Shown piece after piece: positions 33,812 to 46,063 of a DNA stretch of 64,000 nt. The stretch spans positions 27,643,501 through 27,707,500 of the forward strand of contig NC_091661.1 in NCBI RefSeq assembly GCF_042453785.1, written 5' to 3'. Below the pieces are notes generated by a model, which ran no database searches, was not told the DNA's origin, and worked only from the letters and a program-made list of their open reading frames with translations. Each line of letters starts with the position of its first letter. Position 1 is the stretch's first letter. The translations under genes and the position numbers were made by a program. The stretch is from Malus domestica (taxonomy: Eukaryota > Streptophyta > Magnoliopsida > Rosales > Rosaceae).

Positions 33812-34999
33812 CATTGCTGCTGCAGGTGATGCTGCTGCTTCAGTGCCAATGTACTGCTCTAACTGCTTTCTGGGTTCTAACTGGGTTCTAACAAGGTTAA
33901 AAATCACTTGTTACGCGTCACTCTAGTTACTTTGGCACCTTAGCATGAACTCCACGTACTAGTATTCTAAGGTTCACTGTCAAGAAAAACGTGCATACGT
34001 TTCACATTATAAAAGAGATAAATATACGTTACACTGATTTGTAATTAATGTATGTGGGTTGGGGACGAAGTTATCTTTTTCTTCTTTTTCTCCATTACAA
34101 ATTGACGAATTTAAATCTGGGGAAATTAAACTTTAAAAAAACCAAAATAATTCATCTACACAGATTTGTAATGATTTTCATTTCTTTTGGTAGGAAATAA
34201 CTGGATACGATTCATTCAATTTCTATTACTTTATTCATATGCCGATTAGAAAATAAAAAAAGCAAGACAATGCTGGGAATTTGAAAATCAGCGGTGGCAG
34301 GGTCAGCTTTATGGGCATAACATTTGTGTAATGGTGAACATTGTTGGCGGAGGACTATACTGGTTTCTTGGTCGTACCTCCACCATGTTGATGCTAAACG
34401 GGTGAATAATCAATATTTATAACGAGTTCACCGCAATCATGACATCTTTATTTATTAATGAATTGTTATATGAAGAAAATCTTACACATGACAACGCATC
34501 TAATTAAGCGCATAAATCTTACGTGACAGTAAACTCATTTTATATAACGTCGCAGGCTTGTTGGACTCACTTTGCTAATGTTTCAGCCCAAATATTTTCA
34601 TTAATTGGTTTAATTCCTGTTAATTTTGAATTACGCATTGTAGTGTTGGATTCACAAACTTTTTAATTCTCCACTTTCAATTGAATAAACAAGTATGGTA
34701 TGTATTTCAAACAAACAAGATTGAACACCTAATTAATGATTAGTTTTCAGATAAAATGCACCAAACACTCATCTTCTTCTAGCAAGCAAGAAAAACTAGT
34801 CATGCGATGCGGAATGTTTGAATTGCGCGACATAAACCAAATTTTCCAATCGCAAATTTGGTGACAAATAAATTAATTTCATTAAGTGAAAAACTCAAAT
34901 GGATTACATAATTTGATTTTTCTTTAAGGGGATTAGTTGTGGGAAAGCTACGGTAGTCTACCTCTTCGGAGGTCGGAAAGACTTGCCGAGGCATTTCTC
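33812..34999. other. Duplicated non-coding flank
   Basis: No gene seen. The block is collinear with 62609-63755. A related shorter stretch lies at 36800-36900 downstream of the complete quinone oxidoreductase gene (CACTCTAGGTACATTGGCAC, TAGCATGAACTCCACATG). Confidence 0.6.
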
Positions 35000-36033
35000 T
35001 CAACCCAATTGTTCGAAAAGTACCGCGGATATGACATTGATCCCTGTCACTTGCTGAAAAAATGGTATGGCTATTGCCATCACAAGCTGAGGCCTATACT
35101 TTCTCTCCAGGATTTTCTTGAAAGGGTGTTTGATGTTTTTCGATATGTGGTTTGCTTTGATCAGATCAACGAGTTCTGCTTGGACATCATCGACACCTCT
35201 AATACGTTGTAGCATTTGCTTGGCTGTTTGGTGATCCGCGTTATGCTGGATTAGGCTGTTAGGTGTTTCGGGAAGGAAAAGTGCTCCCGGTGTTAGCATT
35301 GAGGCAGGGACTGCAGCCATGGCTAGGGAGATTCGCCACACCCAACCCCCTTTGATCTTCTCAGAGCCGTAGTTGATGAGGTTAGCTGATAATACGCCAA
35401 TGCCGAAGCTAAATTGGAAGCCATTGTTAATTGCTCCTCTGTATTTTGGTGGTGCCATTTCCGAAAGGTACAATGGAACAGCCTGCACAACACAAACACA
35501 GATTACACAAGTAACACGAAAAATAGAAACATCGAATAGGGTATGCTTATATGATTAATGTTGAGGGCAAAAAGTACTACCTGATTTCCAAAACCAATAC
35601 CAACTCCAAGCAATAAGTGGCCGAGGATGAGCATGTAGATGTTCATAGCTGCGCCGTTTAGAGCTGAGCTGGCAAGGAATGCAGCTCCACCGGCAAGGAT
35701 TGAAGGCTTGCGGCCGTAAGCCCTTGTGACCAAACTGGCAAAAAGGGAAGCTACAAGACCAGATATGTAGAGTGAGGATGTGAAGGAGGTCCACAGTTCA
35801 CTGTCGAATTTACAGTAGTTGCTGATTTTGGTGTCTGATTTCATCTTAATGTTTACTTCAGGGAAGAATTTTTTAAGAAACGGCTCCATTGATGTCACGC
35901 CGCCTGAAATTCCAATGTCGTAGCCGAAAATTACACCTCCTATGGCTGCCATCATGCAAGAGATGATGACGAACAGTGTCATCCTGCTGTTGTATTGCCC
36001 CGCTTCACCTGCTATTGCTAACCCAACTGCCAT
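35000..36033 (-). pseudogene. Hexose/H+ symporter (STP/HEX6-like), 3'-truncated
   Basis: STP proteins are plasma-membrane monosaccharide-proton symporters of the major facilitator superfamily, about 510 residues with 12 membrane helices. Exon 1 (35581-36033, ATG at 36033) starts MAVGLAIAGEAGQYNSRMT and includes GYDIGISGGVTSMEPFLKKF, the sugar-porter motif RAYGRKPSILAGG and LLGVGIGFGNQ. Exon 2 (from 35482, AG acceptor) continues AVPLYLSEMAPPKYRGA, the LFLPETPNSLIQ signature and PFFQQVTGINVI. It then runs into unrelated residues and stops at 35000. About 311 codons remain and the second six-helix half is absent. The break coincides with the end of the segmental duplication at about 35000, so the truncation is probably a rearrangement junction. 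The retained part is frame-intact, implying recent loss. Confidence 0.88.
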
Positions 36034-37109
36034 TGCTTCTTCCAAGCTCACACACAGATACGAAGACAGAACTCAAAATTGTAATTTGTACCAAGAGAAT
36101 GGAAATATAGAGAGCAGTCTTACTCCGTTTTCCGACAATACGACATTTTAAACTAGTGTAATCTACGGAGAACGAATTCTTGGCCTAACCACGTCTTCAA
36201 GAGCAGCCTTACATGAGTGGTATGGTCAACAAATGGTTTTGGACGGAATATGTAGGCAGTGGTTGCAATCACTACCACTACCAGACAACTTCACGCAGGA
36301 CCATGAGCATTTGTCTGAACTCTGAAGAAAGTTAAGCGCCTGTTTTGGCCACTCTTCAGCTGCCATTGCCTGGTTTAACAAACCCTTTTGTATTTATCAC
36401 TCTTTTTTGCTGCTTTAATATCTGCTTTGCAGTTAATCGCAAGCACTTAAACTTGTCGACAGCTGCCACCCGTTGGTACCCTGCCGGAGCTAATGGGTAT
36501 GGTAATGCGGATGCCGCCGGAAGTGACGGTATAATGCATGATTAATGTGTACAATGTTTGTAATTTTTGGTTTACAGATACTACAGTATTGTTACTTAAT
36601 TATTTATATTAATAGCATATGCTAAACTAATTGATTATTGTCATATTTTACAAAGTGATTTCAAAACAACTTTCATTTACGGTAAGAGAGACTCGGAAAT
36701 AATACAATGAACAAAATTAAACAGAGAATATGCAGAAGTGAATGGCATGAAAGCGAAAAGAGAGACTACCAGAAACAATAGAGTGTGCCAGTCGGGCACC
36801 TTGGCATGCTTCCCACGTCACTCTAGGTACATTGGCACCCTAGCATGAACTCCACATGCTAGAATTCGAGGGCTCGCTTGAGAAAACCGTGTGTATACTC
36901 AAGTGATGAGAGAGACATATGTTACGTGATACATCCCTGCTGTTTCACAGAAACAGTTTTGCCTTTCATCAGAAATGCGAAAAATACAATTGCCTTTTTT
37001 GCTTGCTGAACAAGTCTGTCTGTCACTAAAGTTGGAGATAACATCATTGCATTTTGCAAACCAACTCATATTAATCTGTTCACAAAGAACAGCAGTTGAG
37101 GCAGAAATT
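36034..37109. other. Intergenic region between transporter fragment and quinone oxidoreductase
   Basis: No coding feature is supported. It includes the likely 5' flank of the transporter (about 36034-36200) and, at 36800-36900, a segment related to 33915-34000 and 62660-62760. The final 200 bases are the likely 3' untranslated region of the quinone oxidoreductase. Confidence 0.4.
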
Positions 37110-40100
37110 TTAGGGTATAAGCACAGCCGAGCCTGATGTTTTCCTGTTCTCGAGGTCTGCATGCGCTTGTGCTGCGTGAGACAATGGGTATTTGTGATTT
37201 ACTCGAACTCGCAATACGCCTGATGCAACATTAGCAAATACCTCTCCCGCAACCTCTAACAACTTGTCTCGAGCTGCAGTGTACTGGAACAGGGCCGGTC
37301 TGGTCAGGAAGAGTGAGTTTGCTGCAAGAGCTGATAGTGGGACGGGATCAATTGCACCTGATGCTTGTCCGAAACTCACCATGTATCCACGAGTCTTCAA
37401 GCATGCCAATGATCCCTGTAAACAATGCCCCAGTTAAGTACTAATTCCAAAATTCACCATTAAGAAATTAGACTAGCTAATCTTCTGAACTGAAAAAATC
37501 AAAGGATAACAGTTTCATAAAACTAGCTCGAACAGAACAGTATAGAGATTTGGTATGCCTGGCCTGTCATTGAGAAACTTCAACGCTAGATTAGGTAATA
37601 AGTCACGGAAAAGCAGAAGCAGTAACAGGCTGTGTTGATACTCAATGAAACCAAGAACATCAAAGGAACGGTGCAGAAGGAGAACCTAGAATCATTTCTG
37701 TAACTTCTGTATAAAATTGAGGGATGGTAAGATTTACCTGAAAGGTATCCTTCCCTACAGAATCATAGACAACATCAACCCCATTGTCAGATGTTATTTC
37801 TGTCACTCGAGCAACAAAATCCTCTTTCGTGTAGACTATGACATGGTGACACCCATCATCCTTGGCCTGAGCTGTCTTCTCTTTAGTTGATACAGTTCCA
37901 ATGACAGTTGCACCAAGCGCATTAGCCCACTGGCATAAAAGGGATCCAACTCCACCAGCTGCTGCGTGAACAAGGACTGTGTGTCCTGGTTTGACCTGTA
38001 TAATTAACAGCACAAAATTCAGCTCGAACATTAAAAGCAGCAGCATTCAAATTTATAAACAATTTCTAACATTGAATCAACCGTGTTTAGATAATGAAAT
38101 TACAAGTTCAGGAAGCATTTGGTTACAACTTGACCACCAATATTTGTCAGTTGATTGTATTTTTTTGACACATTAATCACATAGTTAACAATACATAAAA
38201 TTGTACAATAAAACAACCTTGAAAGACTGACGTAGTAGAACCTGAGCTGTCATACCCTTAAGCAATACCGATGCTGCAACAATAGGATCAATTGAAGGGG
38301 GAACCGGCACCACTTTGTTTTCAGGAAGGATCTGCTCTTCCGCATATGACCCCATCGGAGTGCCAACATAGGCCACCAGATCTCCAACTCGCCTGTCTGT
38401 TACTCCAGGTCCTACGGCTGTCACAACTCCACAAGCTTCCATACCTGAAATGAAAATTGATTTGTAGTGACGTTGAGTTTCTCGACCATTTCTCTTAAGG
38501 ATTAGTCAGTTCTATTTCAAACAGCAGGAATGGCTAATCTGGTTTCATGCCCGGCATTCTTTTAGGTTTGCTAAATCATTCTTGATCATATCTGAAAACT
38601 GTAATCTCACGCGAAATGTTTACTCAAGAAACTGTTAAGAAAAAACTAAACTTAGAAATTATGCCTTCAAAGAGTGGACAAGATGTCAATCCTTCCTACA
38701 TTTCGGAACTTGGAAATGAAGCAAAACCTGGGGAGAAGGGCATTGTATCAGCCTTATAATAAAGTCCTTTGCGGAAGTATACATCGATGAAATTAACCCC
38801 TATCGCCTTCTTCTTCACACGAACCTCCCCCTCCTTCGGCTCTCCTATTTCCACTTCTTCCCATTTCAAGACCTAGCAGCATTACATCACAAAATTAAGT
38901 GAAATGGGGATAAAAGCATTAGAAATTTGGATAATGACATGTAGCTGAACCAGATAGCAGATGAAAGAAAAATTACGAGCAAAGGAAACTTCTTTCAAGG
39001 AAAACAAACTGAAGTAAAACTCCAAAACAAACGGGTTTTGAATAATATGTTTCAAAGGTTGTGTATGAACACACTTGATGTTGTGCTAGGATAGCACCAA
39101 ACCTTTTAGAACCAACTCAAGCTAACCAACAGGAAATTTATCAAATAAAAATGCAAGAACAAAATATTAAAGACACCAAGATTTTAACGAGGTTCCTCAA
39201 CAGTCAGTGTAACTGGAGTACGTCCTCGGAGCAGTAGGAGCTCACCCAATAATCCACTATCAACCAAATGGGAGTTTACAAAGTGTTGGCAATCTCACAA
39301 CCCAAATAACCCAATACACTCAATAACTCTCACACACCACAGAAACAAATAGAGAAAGAAATATAATGAATAATTTCTTCTCTATACATGTAGCTCAAAG
39401 CTATTACAACAATAACTATGATGAATGATTGCTAACAAAAAAGAAGAGCACATTCTTCTTCTTTTCAACAAAGGGTTGCTGCACCCTTTCTATTTTCTGA
39501 TGCTCTGCAGCTTGCACTCCTTTTCTCTGCAGCTCTCTTCTCTCTTCTCTCTTATGCTCTAATCTGAAAATTGAGCTCTCATTTTCTTCTCTTCTACCGA
39601 AACAAAACAATGAATTATTATTCAAAACAAGCCATCACTTTCGGCTAATAAAAAACCACAAAAGAAGAAAAACATCATCATGATGCCTCCTCATCATGAT
39701 GTCTTTATAATTTTATAACCAAAAGTTTTTTTCTTTTCCTTTTTTTAATAGCCGAAAGTTGTTTGTTTGGCCATAATTCAACAATCTCCACCTTGGCCAA
39801 ATTCCGAAAACACCATGATAAGCCAACCAACACAATCAACACAAAAATCACTCCCAAACACTAGCAAAAGAACAACTCATGCCGAGCCAAATGCTCCAAA
39901 AACTCCTACTGCTCAACGCCTTCTTTATATAGGCATAATGTGAGCCAAGTTCAAACAGTGAACAAACTTGGCTACACCAACAACCTTAGTCAACATATCA
40001 GCGGGGTTATCTTTAGTTGGAATCTTCTGGAGAATGATTTCCCCTTCACCAACAATTTCACGAACAAAGTGATAACGCACATCTATATGCTTGGTCCTCG

Positions 40101-43100
40101 CATGATGAACCTGATACTTAGCCAAATAAATGGCACTCTGACTATCACAATGTACCTCCACCTGCTTCTGATCAACCCCCAAATCCCTAATCAGCCCATG
40201 TATCCAAATGACCTCCTTTATAGCTTCAGCAACTGCCATATATTCAGCCTCTGTAGTAGACAAGGCAACAGACGACTGCAAAATGGACCTCCAACAAACT
40301 GGTCCTTTAGCCATAGTAAACACATAGCCTGTAGTAGACTTCCTTCCATCCAGATCACCTGCATAATCTGAATCAACATAACCAACTGCAAAATGACCAA
40401 TACCAGAGTCATCTCTCTCAAAGCATAAACCAACATCTCGAGTACCATGGAGATACCTCAATATCCACTTAGCTGCTTGCCAATGCTCTTTACCTGGATT
40501 ATGCATATATCGACTCACCATGCCAACTGCATGAGCAATATCCGGTCTAGAGCATACCATTGCATACATCAAACTACCAACCAAATTTGCATATGGTATA
40601 TTTTTCATTTTCAGCTTCTCTTTATCATTTTTAGGACACTGTAGAGAACTCAATTTAAAATGAGGAGCCAAAGGGGTACTAACCGGTTTGGTTGAATCAT
40701 GAACTCCAAACTTCCGAATCAACTTCTCAAGGTATTGTCTTTGATTCAAACTGACGAAACCCTTTGCTCTATCTCTAGTGATCTCCATGCCAATGATCTT
40801 TTTTGCTTCACCAAGATCCTTCATCTCAAACTCATTCTTCATTTGTTTCTTCAATTTCTCAATCTCTTCAACATTCTTTGAGGCAATCAACATATCATCA
40901 ACATATATCAACAAATAAATGAAAGACCCATCTTGCAACTTCTTGAAGTACACACAATGATCATATTGACTTCTAGAATAATTTTGGCCTCTCATAAATT
41001 TATCAAACCTCAAATATCATTGCCTTGGAGATTGCTTCAAGCCATAAAGTGATTTCTTCAATTTGCAAAACAAATTTTCCTTCCCTTTCACTATATACCC
41101 ATCCGGTTGACACATATAAATCTCTTCATTCAAATCACCATGTAGGAAAGCCGTCTTCACATCAAGTTGCACAAGCTCAAGATCATATTGTGCAACAAGA
41201 GCTAACATAATACGAATTGAGGAGTGCTTCACAACTGGAGAAAATATTTCATTGTAGTCAATGCCCTCCTTCTGTGCATACCCTTTAGCAACTAATCTTG
41301 CTTTAAATCTCACATTGCTTTTCTCATCAGCATCTTCCTTCTTGGCATACACCCATTTGCAACCGATAGCTTTCTTGCCCTTAGGCAATTTAGCTAACTC
41401 CCAAGTCTTGTTCTTCAAGAGAGAATTCATCTCATCACCCATGGCATTGCACCACCTCTCATTTTCTTCACTCTCAATAGCTTCCTCAAAATTGGATGGA
41501 ATCTCATCAGTGATAATAGGAAAAGCAAAAGAAACATAGTCACTATACCGAGCTGGCTTGGTAATTTGTCTCTTTCCTCTGTTCTTGGCAATAGACTCTT
41601 GAGGTGAAACTTCCTCTTCAACTTGAATAGAATCTTCAAGTTCAACTTCTTCAACATCCTCATGGTCTCCAACTTCTTCACTTGTAGTGGCTTCGACATC
41701 AGCGGAAATAGGATTTGAAGTATTAGAGGCAACTTTCTCAAGCTCCACTTGTTGGACATCTTTCACATTCTTCTCAGAGTCTTTAAACATACTTTCTTCA
41801 TCAAATGTCACATCTCTGCTGATTACAAGTTTTTTCATCTCCGGGCACCACAACCTGTAACCTTTGACACCACTACTAAAACCAAGAAAGATAGCATTTT
41901 TGGCTCTAGGATCAAGTTTATTTTCAGTCACATGAAAATAAGCAGGTGAACCAAAAATACGGATATAGTCATAATCAGAAGAAGATTTTCCAGTCCATAC
42001 CTCCATTGGTGTCTTACCCTGAATAGCAGCTGAGGGTAACCGGTTGATGATGTGACATGCATAAGTAACTGCCTCTGCCCAAAACGACTTGCTTAAACCC
42101 GACTGAGACAACATACATCTAACCTTCTCAAGCAAGGTTCGATTCAATCTTTCTGCAACTCCATTTTGTTGTGGAGTTCCCCGAACACTGAAATGTCTCA
42201 CAATTCCTTCCTCTTTGCAAACTTTAAAGAAAGGATCGGATGTGTATTCACCACCATTATCCGATCTCAAAATCTTAATCTTTCTTCCAGTTTGGTTCTC
42301 AACCATTTTCTTCCAACCCAAGAAAATGTTTAACACCTCACTCTTGTGCTTCATAGTGTAGACCCAAGACCTTCTTGAATAATCATCAACAAAGGTCACG
42401 AACCAATGTCTACCACTCAAAGAGGGAGTCTTTGTAGGACCCCAAACATCCGAATGCACATAATCAAGAATGCCCTTCGTCTGATGTACAGCAGTACCAA
42501 ACTTCACTCTAGTTTGCTTCCCCAAGACACAATGCTCGCAGAAATCAAGCTTACAAGTCGTGGCACCTTTTAGAAGACCTTGTTTCACAAGCCCTTGTAG
42601 AGCTCTCTCACCAGCATGGCCTAATCTCATATGCCACAGTCTAGTAGTATCTGAATCAGATGTGCCCATATTTTCAGAAACTACAGATGCTTCATCTGTC
42701 ACAGTGCTTCCCTGCAATAAATACAAATGGCCACATCGAGGAGCTTTCATCACAACAAGTGCACCATAAGTAACTTTCAATGTCTGTCCATCTGAATGAA
42801 ACCTGAAGCCCTTGGATTCCAAAGTACCCAAAGAAATAAGATTTTTCTTCAAATTCGGTACATACCGAACACCTGTCAACTCTTTAACCATGCCATCATG
42901 CAACTTCAAACGAACTGTACCAATCCCTTTTGTTGTGCAAGGATTGTCATCTCCCATGAACACAACACCACCATCAAACTCTTTCAAGCTTGAAAACCAA
43001 TCCTTGTGAGGAGTCATATGATGAGTACAACCCGTATCCAACACCCACTTAGTAGCACAATCAAATGATGAGGAAGTGGTTAAAGCAAAATCAGAAAAAT

Positions 43101-45177
43101 CTGTTCAACCTCAGCAACATTAGCTTCAGAACTTTCTTTGCCTTTGGTCTTCAATTTAGGACAAACTTTCTTCCAATGGCCCTTATTATGACAAAAGGCA
43201 CATTCATCCTTTTCCAAAGGTTTTCTACCTTTAGAGTTTCCTCTAGGTCGAGACTGTGATTTTTTCCTGCTAGAAGATGATCTCCTCTCCGATGATCTAC
43301 CTCTAACAAATAAAGCTTCAGAGGTACTATCATGATTTTTATCTCTATGCCTCATTTCATAATTCATCAAGGCATTTGACACATCTTCAAATTTTACAGT
43401 TTCTTTACCATGCATAATAGTGGTAACAAAATGCTCATAAGAGTCCGGCAAGGAATTCAACAATATTAAGGCCTTATCTTCATCCTTAATATCCTCATCT
43501 AAATTTAACAAGTCGGCAATCAACTTATTAAAAGCATCAAGGTGTCTAATCATTTTTGAACCTTCTTTGTATTGGAAGCGGTAGAGCTTTTTCTTCAAGT
43601 GTAGCCGGTTCTCTGCACTCTTCGTCATATACTTGTCTTCCAATTTTTGCCACAACACACTTGCTACCGTCTCCCGCATCACAAAATACTTCTGAGTTTT
43701 TGCAAGGCACAACCGAATTGAAGAGCAAGCCCACAAATTTAATTTCTCCCATTCCGACTTCGAAATAGCTTCCGGTTTTTCTCCCAAAGCGGCAAGTAGA
43801 TCTTGTTGAGCCAACACATCTTTAACCTCACATTGCCACATCCCGAAGTTGTTTGTGCCATCAAACTTTTCCACTTCGAACTTTGCATTTTGCACCGTAG
43901 TTCTTATAGAGAAAGAAATATAATGAATAATTTATTCTCTATACATTTAACTCAAAGCTATTATAACAATAACTATGATGGATGATTGCTAACAAAAAAG
44001 AAGAGCACATTCTTCTTCTTTTCAACAAAGGGTTGCTGCACCCTTTCTATTTTCTGATGCTCTGCAGCTTGCACTCCTTTTCTCTGCAGCTCTCTTCTCT
44101 CTTATGCTCTAATCTGAAAATTGAGCTCTCCTTTTCTTCTCTTCTACCGAAACAAAACAATGAATTATTATTCAAAACAAGCCATCACTCTCGGCTAATA
44201 AAAAACCACAAAAGAAGAAAAACATCATCATGATGCCTCCTCATCATGATGTCTTTATAATTTTATAACCAAAAGTTTTTTTCTTTTCCTTTTTTTAATA
44301 GCCGAAAGTTGTTTGTTTGGCCATAATTCAACACTTGATATGGCTTGAGATAAACTATAAACACAATATAAACTTTAGTTTACAAACTCAAATACTTCAA
44401 GGCCTCGCTCGATGTCTATGATTGAATTGGACTGAAAAATCGCTAGATTCAATGTATGTCAAAGAAAGAAATTTGGAAAGCAGAAGAAGGATTGATCATG
44501 AAGAACATTCCAATCACCAACGAAATGGTAGGATTGGAGGGATAAGCTTACTTCATGACTACTCCTCTTTTTACTTTCAACTTATGACTCGTCTGGAAGT
44601 GCTTTTAGAATGACTGAAAACGTTTTTGGTGAAATTGATTTTGGATTCCAAAAGCACTTGGAAGAAGCATCAAATATGTGCTTGTAGGAAGCACTTCAAG
44701 TGCTTTTTTAAGATTCAATTAGATTTTTACTAAAAATTGATTTCAAAAATATTTTCACAAAAAATACTTTCTGTTACTTTAAAAGTACTTCCAAACGACC
44801 CTTTGACTTCCATTTTTTCCTTCGACATTGAATCATAGTGAGTTATCGAATCCAGTCAAATCCTTGACACCAAACAAGAACTAACCTTGTCCGGATTAGT
44901 CCGATGAATACAATGGCATAAGAAATCATGTACTCTTGGCTAAAAGCAGAAAGGCTATCACTTTCAGCCTGTTACCAGATTTCCCATCAAACAACTTGGA
45001 TTTATTGTAAACAGAAATAGTTTACAAATGAAATCAGGCACTTAATATTGCAACCGACAAACAAGTCTTGATTTTGTGATCACAAATTCAAACATTCAAG
45101 TTACCCAAAAAAACACAGGAGAGAGAGAGAGAGACCTGAGGACCACCAAGTTCATGAACTCTAATGGCTTTCACCAT
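37110..45177 (-). CDS. NADPH:quinone oxidoreductase, zeta-crystallin-like (medium-chain dehydrogenase/reductase)
   Basis: Predicted to reduce quinones with NADPH. Closest family known to me is the Arabidopsis At5g61510-type protein. Five exons join in phase with AG/GT borders: 45136-45177 (MVKAIRVHELGGPQ), 38728-38872 (VLKWEEVEIGEPKEGEVRVK), 38218-38444 (MEACGVVTAVGPGV, SYAEEQILPENKVVPVPPSI), 37738-37995 (NADPH loop HAAAGGVGSLLCQWANALGA, about residues 148-167) and 37110-37415 (GSLACLKTRGYMVSFGQASG to GSAVLIP and TAA). The total is 978 nt, 325 residues, full length for the family, with no stop or frameshift. No zinc ligands are expected or seen. Intron 1 is about 6.3 kb because a copia element (39079-44333) lies in it, in the same transcriptional direction. 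A broken paralogue lies at 31270-33811. Expression despite the long intron is inference. Confidence 0.9.
39079..39783 (-). repeat. Complete 3' LTR of the intronic copia element
   Basis: On the minus strand it starts TGTTGAATTATGGCC and ends CCTAGCACAACA. Its outer 430 bases closely match 43904-44333; the main visible difference is a short TCTTC-type length change near 39540. Confidence 0.88.
39925..43044 (-). pseudogene. Copia pol: protease end, integrase, reverse transcriptase, RNase H
   Basis: The upper frame (41017-43044) starts at the protease active-site region LDTGCTHHMTPHKDW. It continues with the integrase zinc-binding region (LWHMRLGHAGERAL, CEHCVLGKQTRVKF), the catalytic-core blocks SDVWGPT and LRSDNGGEYTSDPF, and GTPQQNGVAERLNRTLLEK. 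The RT start follows (WVYAKKEDADEKSNVRFKAR, QLDVKTAFLHGDL). A TGA in SPRQ-stop-Y at 41014-41016, probably a former Trp codon, ends it. The lower frame (39925-41013) has YVDDMLIAS, YANLVGSLMYAMVCSRPDIA, the RNase H block DSDYAGDLDGRKSTTGYVF, TTEAEYMAVAEA and the terminal DNPADMLTK. Only this stop and the gag junction shift separate it from an open polyprotein. Confidence 0.92.
43080..43895 (-). pseudogene. Copia gag
   Basis: A 271-codon frame begins MQNAKFEVEKFDGTNNFGMW, the typical start of copia gag, followed by the conserved LCLAKTQKYFVM and ALILLNSLPDSYEHF blocks. The zinc knuckle CAFCHNKGHWKKVC (CX2CX4HX4C) lies near the C-terminus. The frame runs out at FLILL, whereas the next frame up holds the continuation into protease. 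One base appears to be missing near 43095. Confidence 0.88.
43904..44333 (-). repeat. Truncated 5' LTR of the intronic copia element
   Basis: It matches the TGTTGAATTATGGCC-proximal 430 bases of the 3' LTR. The remaining 275 bases, plus any leader and primer-binding site, are absent, and the gag ATG follows within a few bases. Confidence 0.85.
44334..45135. other. Intron 1 remainder of the quinone oxidoreductase
   Basis: No other feature recognised. Immediately beside exon 1 there is a short GA microsatellite (45118-45134), also present beside exon 1 of the paralogue (33725-33762). Confidence 0.5.
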
Positions 45178-45725
45178 CTTTGTTGGCGATACTGCTTGAT
45201 TTCTGGGTACGGACTATTTTCCGGTCAAAAGTGTGATTTCTTGGTAATTATCCCTTAATAATTAGCCTAACTCGTGTTAATATTATAATGTTGGACCTAC
45301 ATCTTTTTTTAGTCCATGTCTCGTACACGCACCAAAAATCATAAAGAGTTGTGATATTTCCACTCCGATGTCTTATTTTCTTATCCACCATTTAATGAAA
45401 ATGTTAATAACATATTTATCCTTTTAAAAGAAGATTCTTAAACCCTTGAAAAAGCAAAAAATAATTTTAAATAATAAATAAATAATGGTGGGTGGGATGT
45501 GATATCTTTGGTGGAAAGAGGTTGGGAAAGATTTGGGTTAGAATCGACGGAAAAGTTGGAGGAATGAATGAGCATGTGCTAGACGAAGGCGAGAAACTTC
45601 AATGGAGAAAAAAGAGAATTTGGTGTGAGATCTGCAGTTTTGACAAAAAAGGAGGAAGAAAAGTGGTTTGGGGGTCCGGGATCTCTGCAGGACGACGATT
45701 GGTGAGAAGTAGATGATGAATGTCT
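45178..45725. other. Upstream region of the quinone oxidoreductase and left edge of the gene-fragment mosaic
   Basis: The first 150 bases are the likely promoter and leader of the minus-strand quinone oxidoreductase. From about 45480 a plus-strand open stretch (GKIWVRIDGKVGGMNEHVLD) appears, but I do not recognise it and do not call it a gene. Confidence 0.35.
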
Positions 45726-46063
45726 AGGTCTTGCATTTTCTATGGTGGTCCCTTAGAGTTTATGTTTATTGTGCAAAGCACAGAAGACCCTGCTTATCGA
45801 GTTGTATCTATGCTACCATCAAAGCTTAAGGTATACGCAACAATAATCATGGTTTCTTTAATATAAGAAGAACATCCAGGACAAGTCATATATAATATAT
45901 GCTTGGAAGCACAAGTTTAATGCATAACATTTTTTAGGTTACATGTGTTCCGAGAATGATATGTTTTACGTTTAACTTCATTTCCTTGCAGGACGAGGTT
46001 CATGCTAAGATTATTGTGGCTGGTATTTCAACAACCTGTAGTCAGAAAATTCACAACCAATTG
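45726..46063 (+). pseudogene. Two exon-like segments of an unrecognised host gene
   Basis: The segment ending at 45830 (EDPAYRVVSMLPSKLK, followed by GTATAC) and the segment 45992-46063 (DEVHAKIIVAGISTTCSQKI, preceded by TTTCCTTGCAG and followed by GTATGT) are joined in phase by good splice signals. I do not recognise the protein. Position among other plus-strand gene fragments suggests a captured piece of a host gene. Confidence 0.45.

Larger units (their letters stand above)
32240..35005. repeat. Segmental duplication, copy 1
   Basis: Large parts of this block recur, collinear, in 54737-55843 plus 61532-63755. Shared landmarks are AAACTAAAACAACGCTTCTC (32276 and 54745), CCCGGCCAGTCCACCAATGA, the copia LTR and primer-binding site, ACTAGTATTCTAAGG (33958 and 62712) and GTGGGAAAGCTACGGTAGTC (34938 and 63702). 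Copy 1 additionally has the ccmFN insert and quinone oxidoreductase pieces. Copy 2 has MITEs and a young LTR element. Confidence 0.85.
39079..44333 (-). mobile_element. Near-complete Ty1/copia retrotransposon in intron 1 of the quinone oxidoreductase
   Basis: On the minus strand the order is 5' LTR (about 43904-44333), gag (43080-43895), protease/integrase/RT start (41017-43044), RT/RNase H (39925-41013) and 3' LTR (39079-39783). The element is flanked by a perfect 5-bp duplication CTTGA (39074-39078 and 44334-44338). The gag-protease-integrase-RT-RNase H order defines Ty1/copia. The 3' LTR is 705 bp. The 5' LTR retains only about 430 bp and is fused directly to the gag region, so the U5 end and primer-binding site are missing. 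Coding lesions are one frame change between gag and protease and one TGA in the RT. Confidence 0.93.

Noticed and set aside
42560-42769. Plus-strand frames across the copia element (many of 60-90 codons)
   Set aside because: Antisense shadows of the minus-strand gag-pol.
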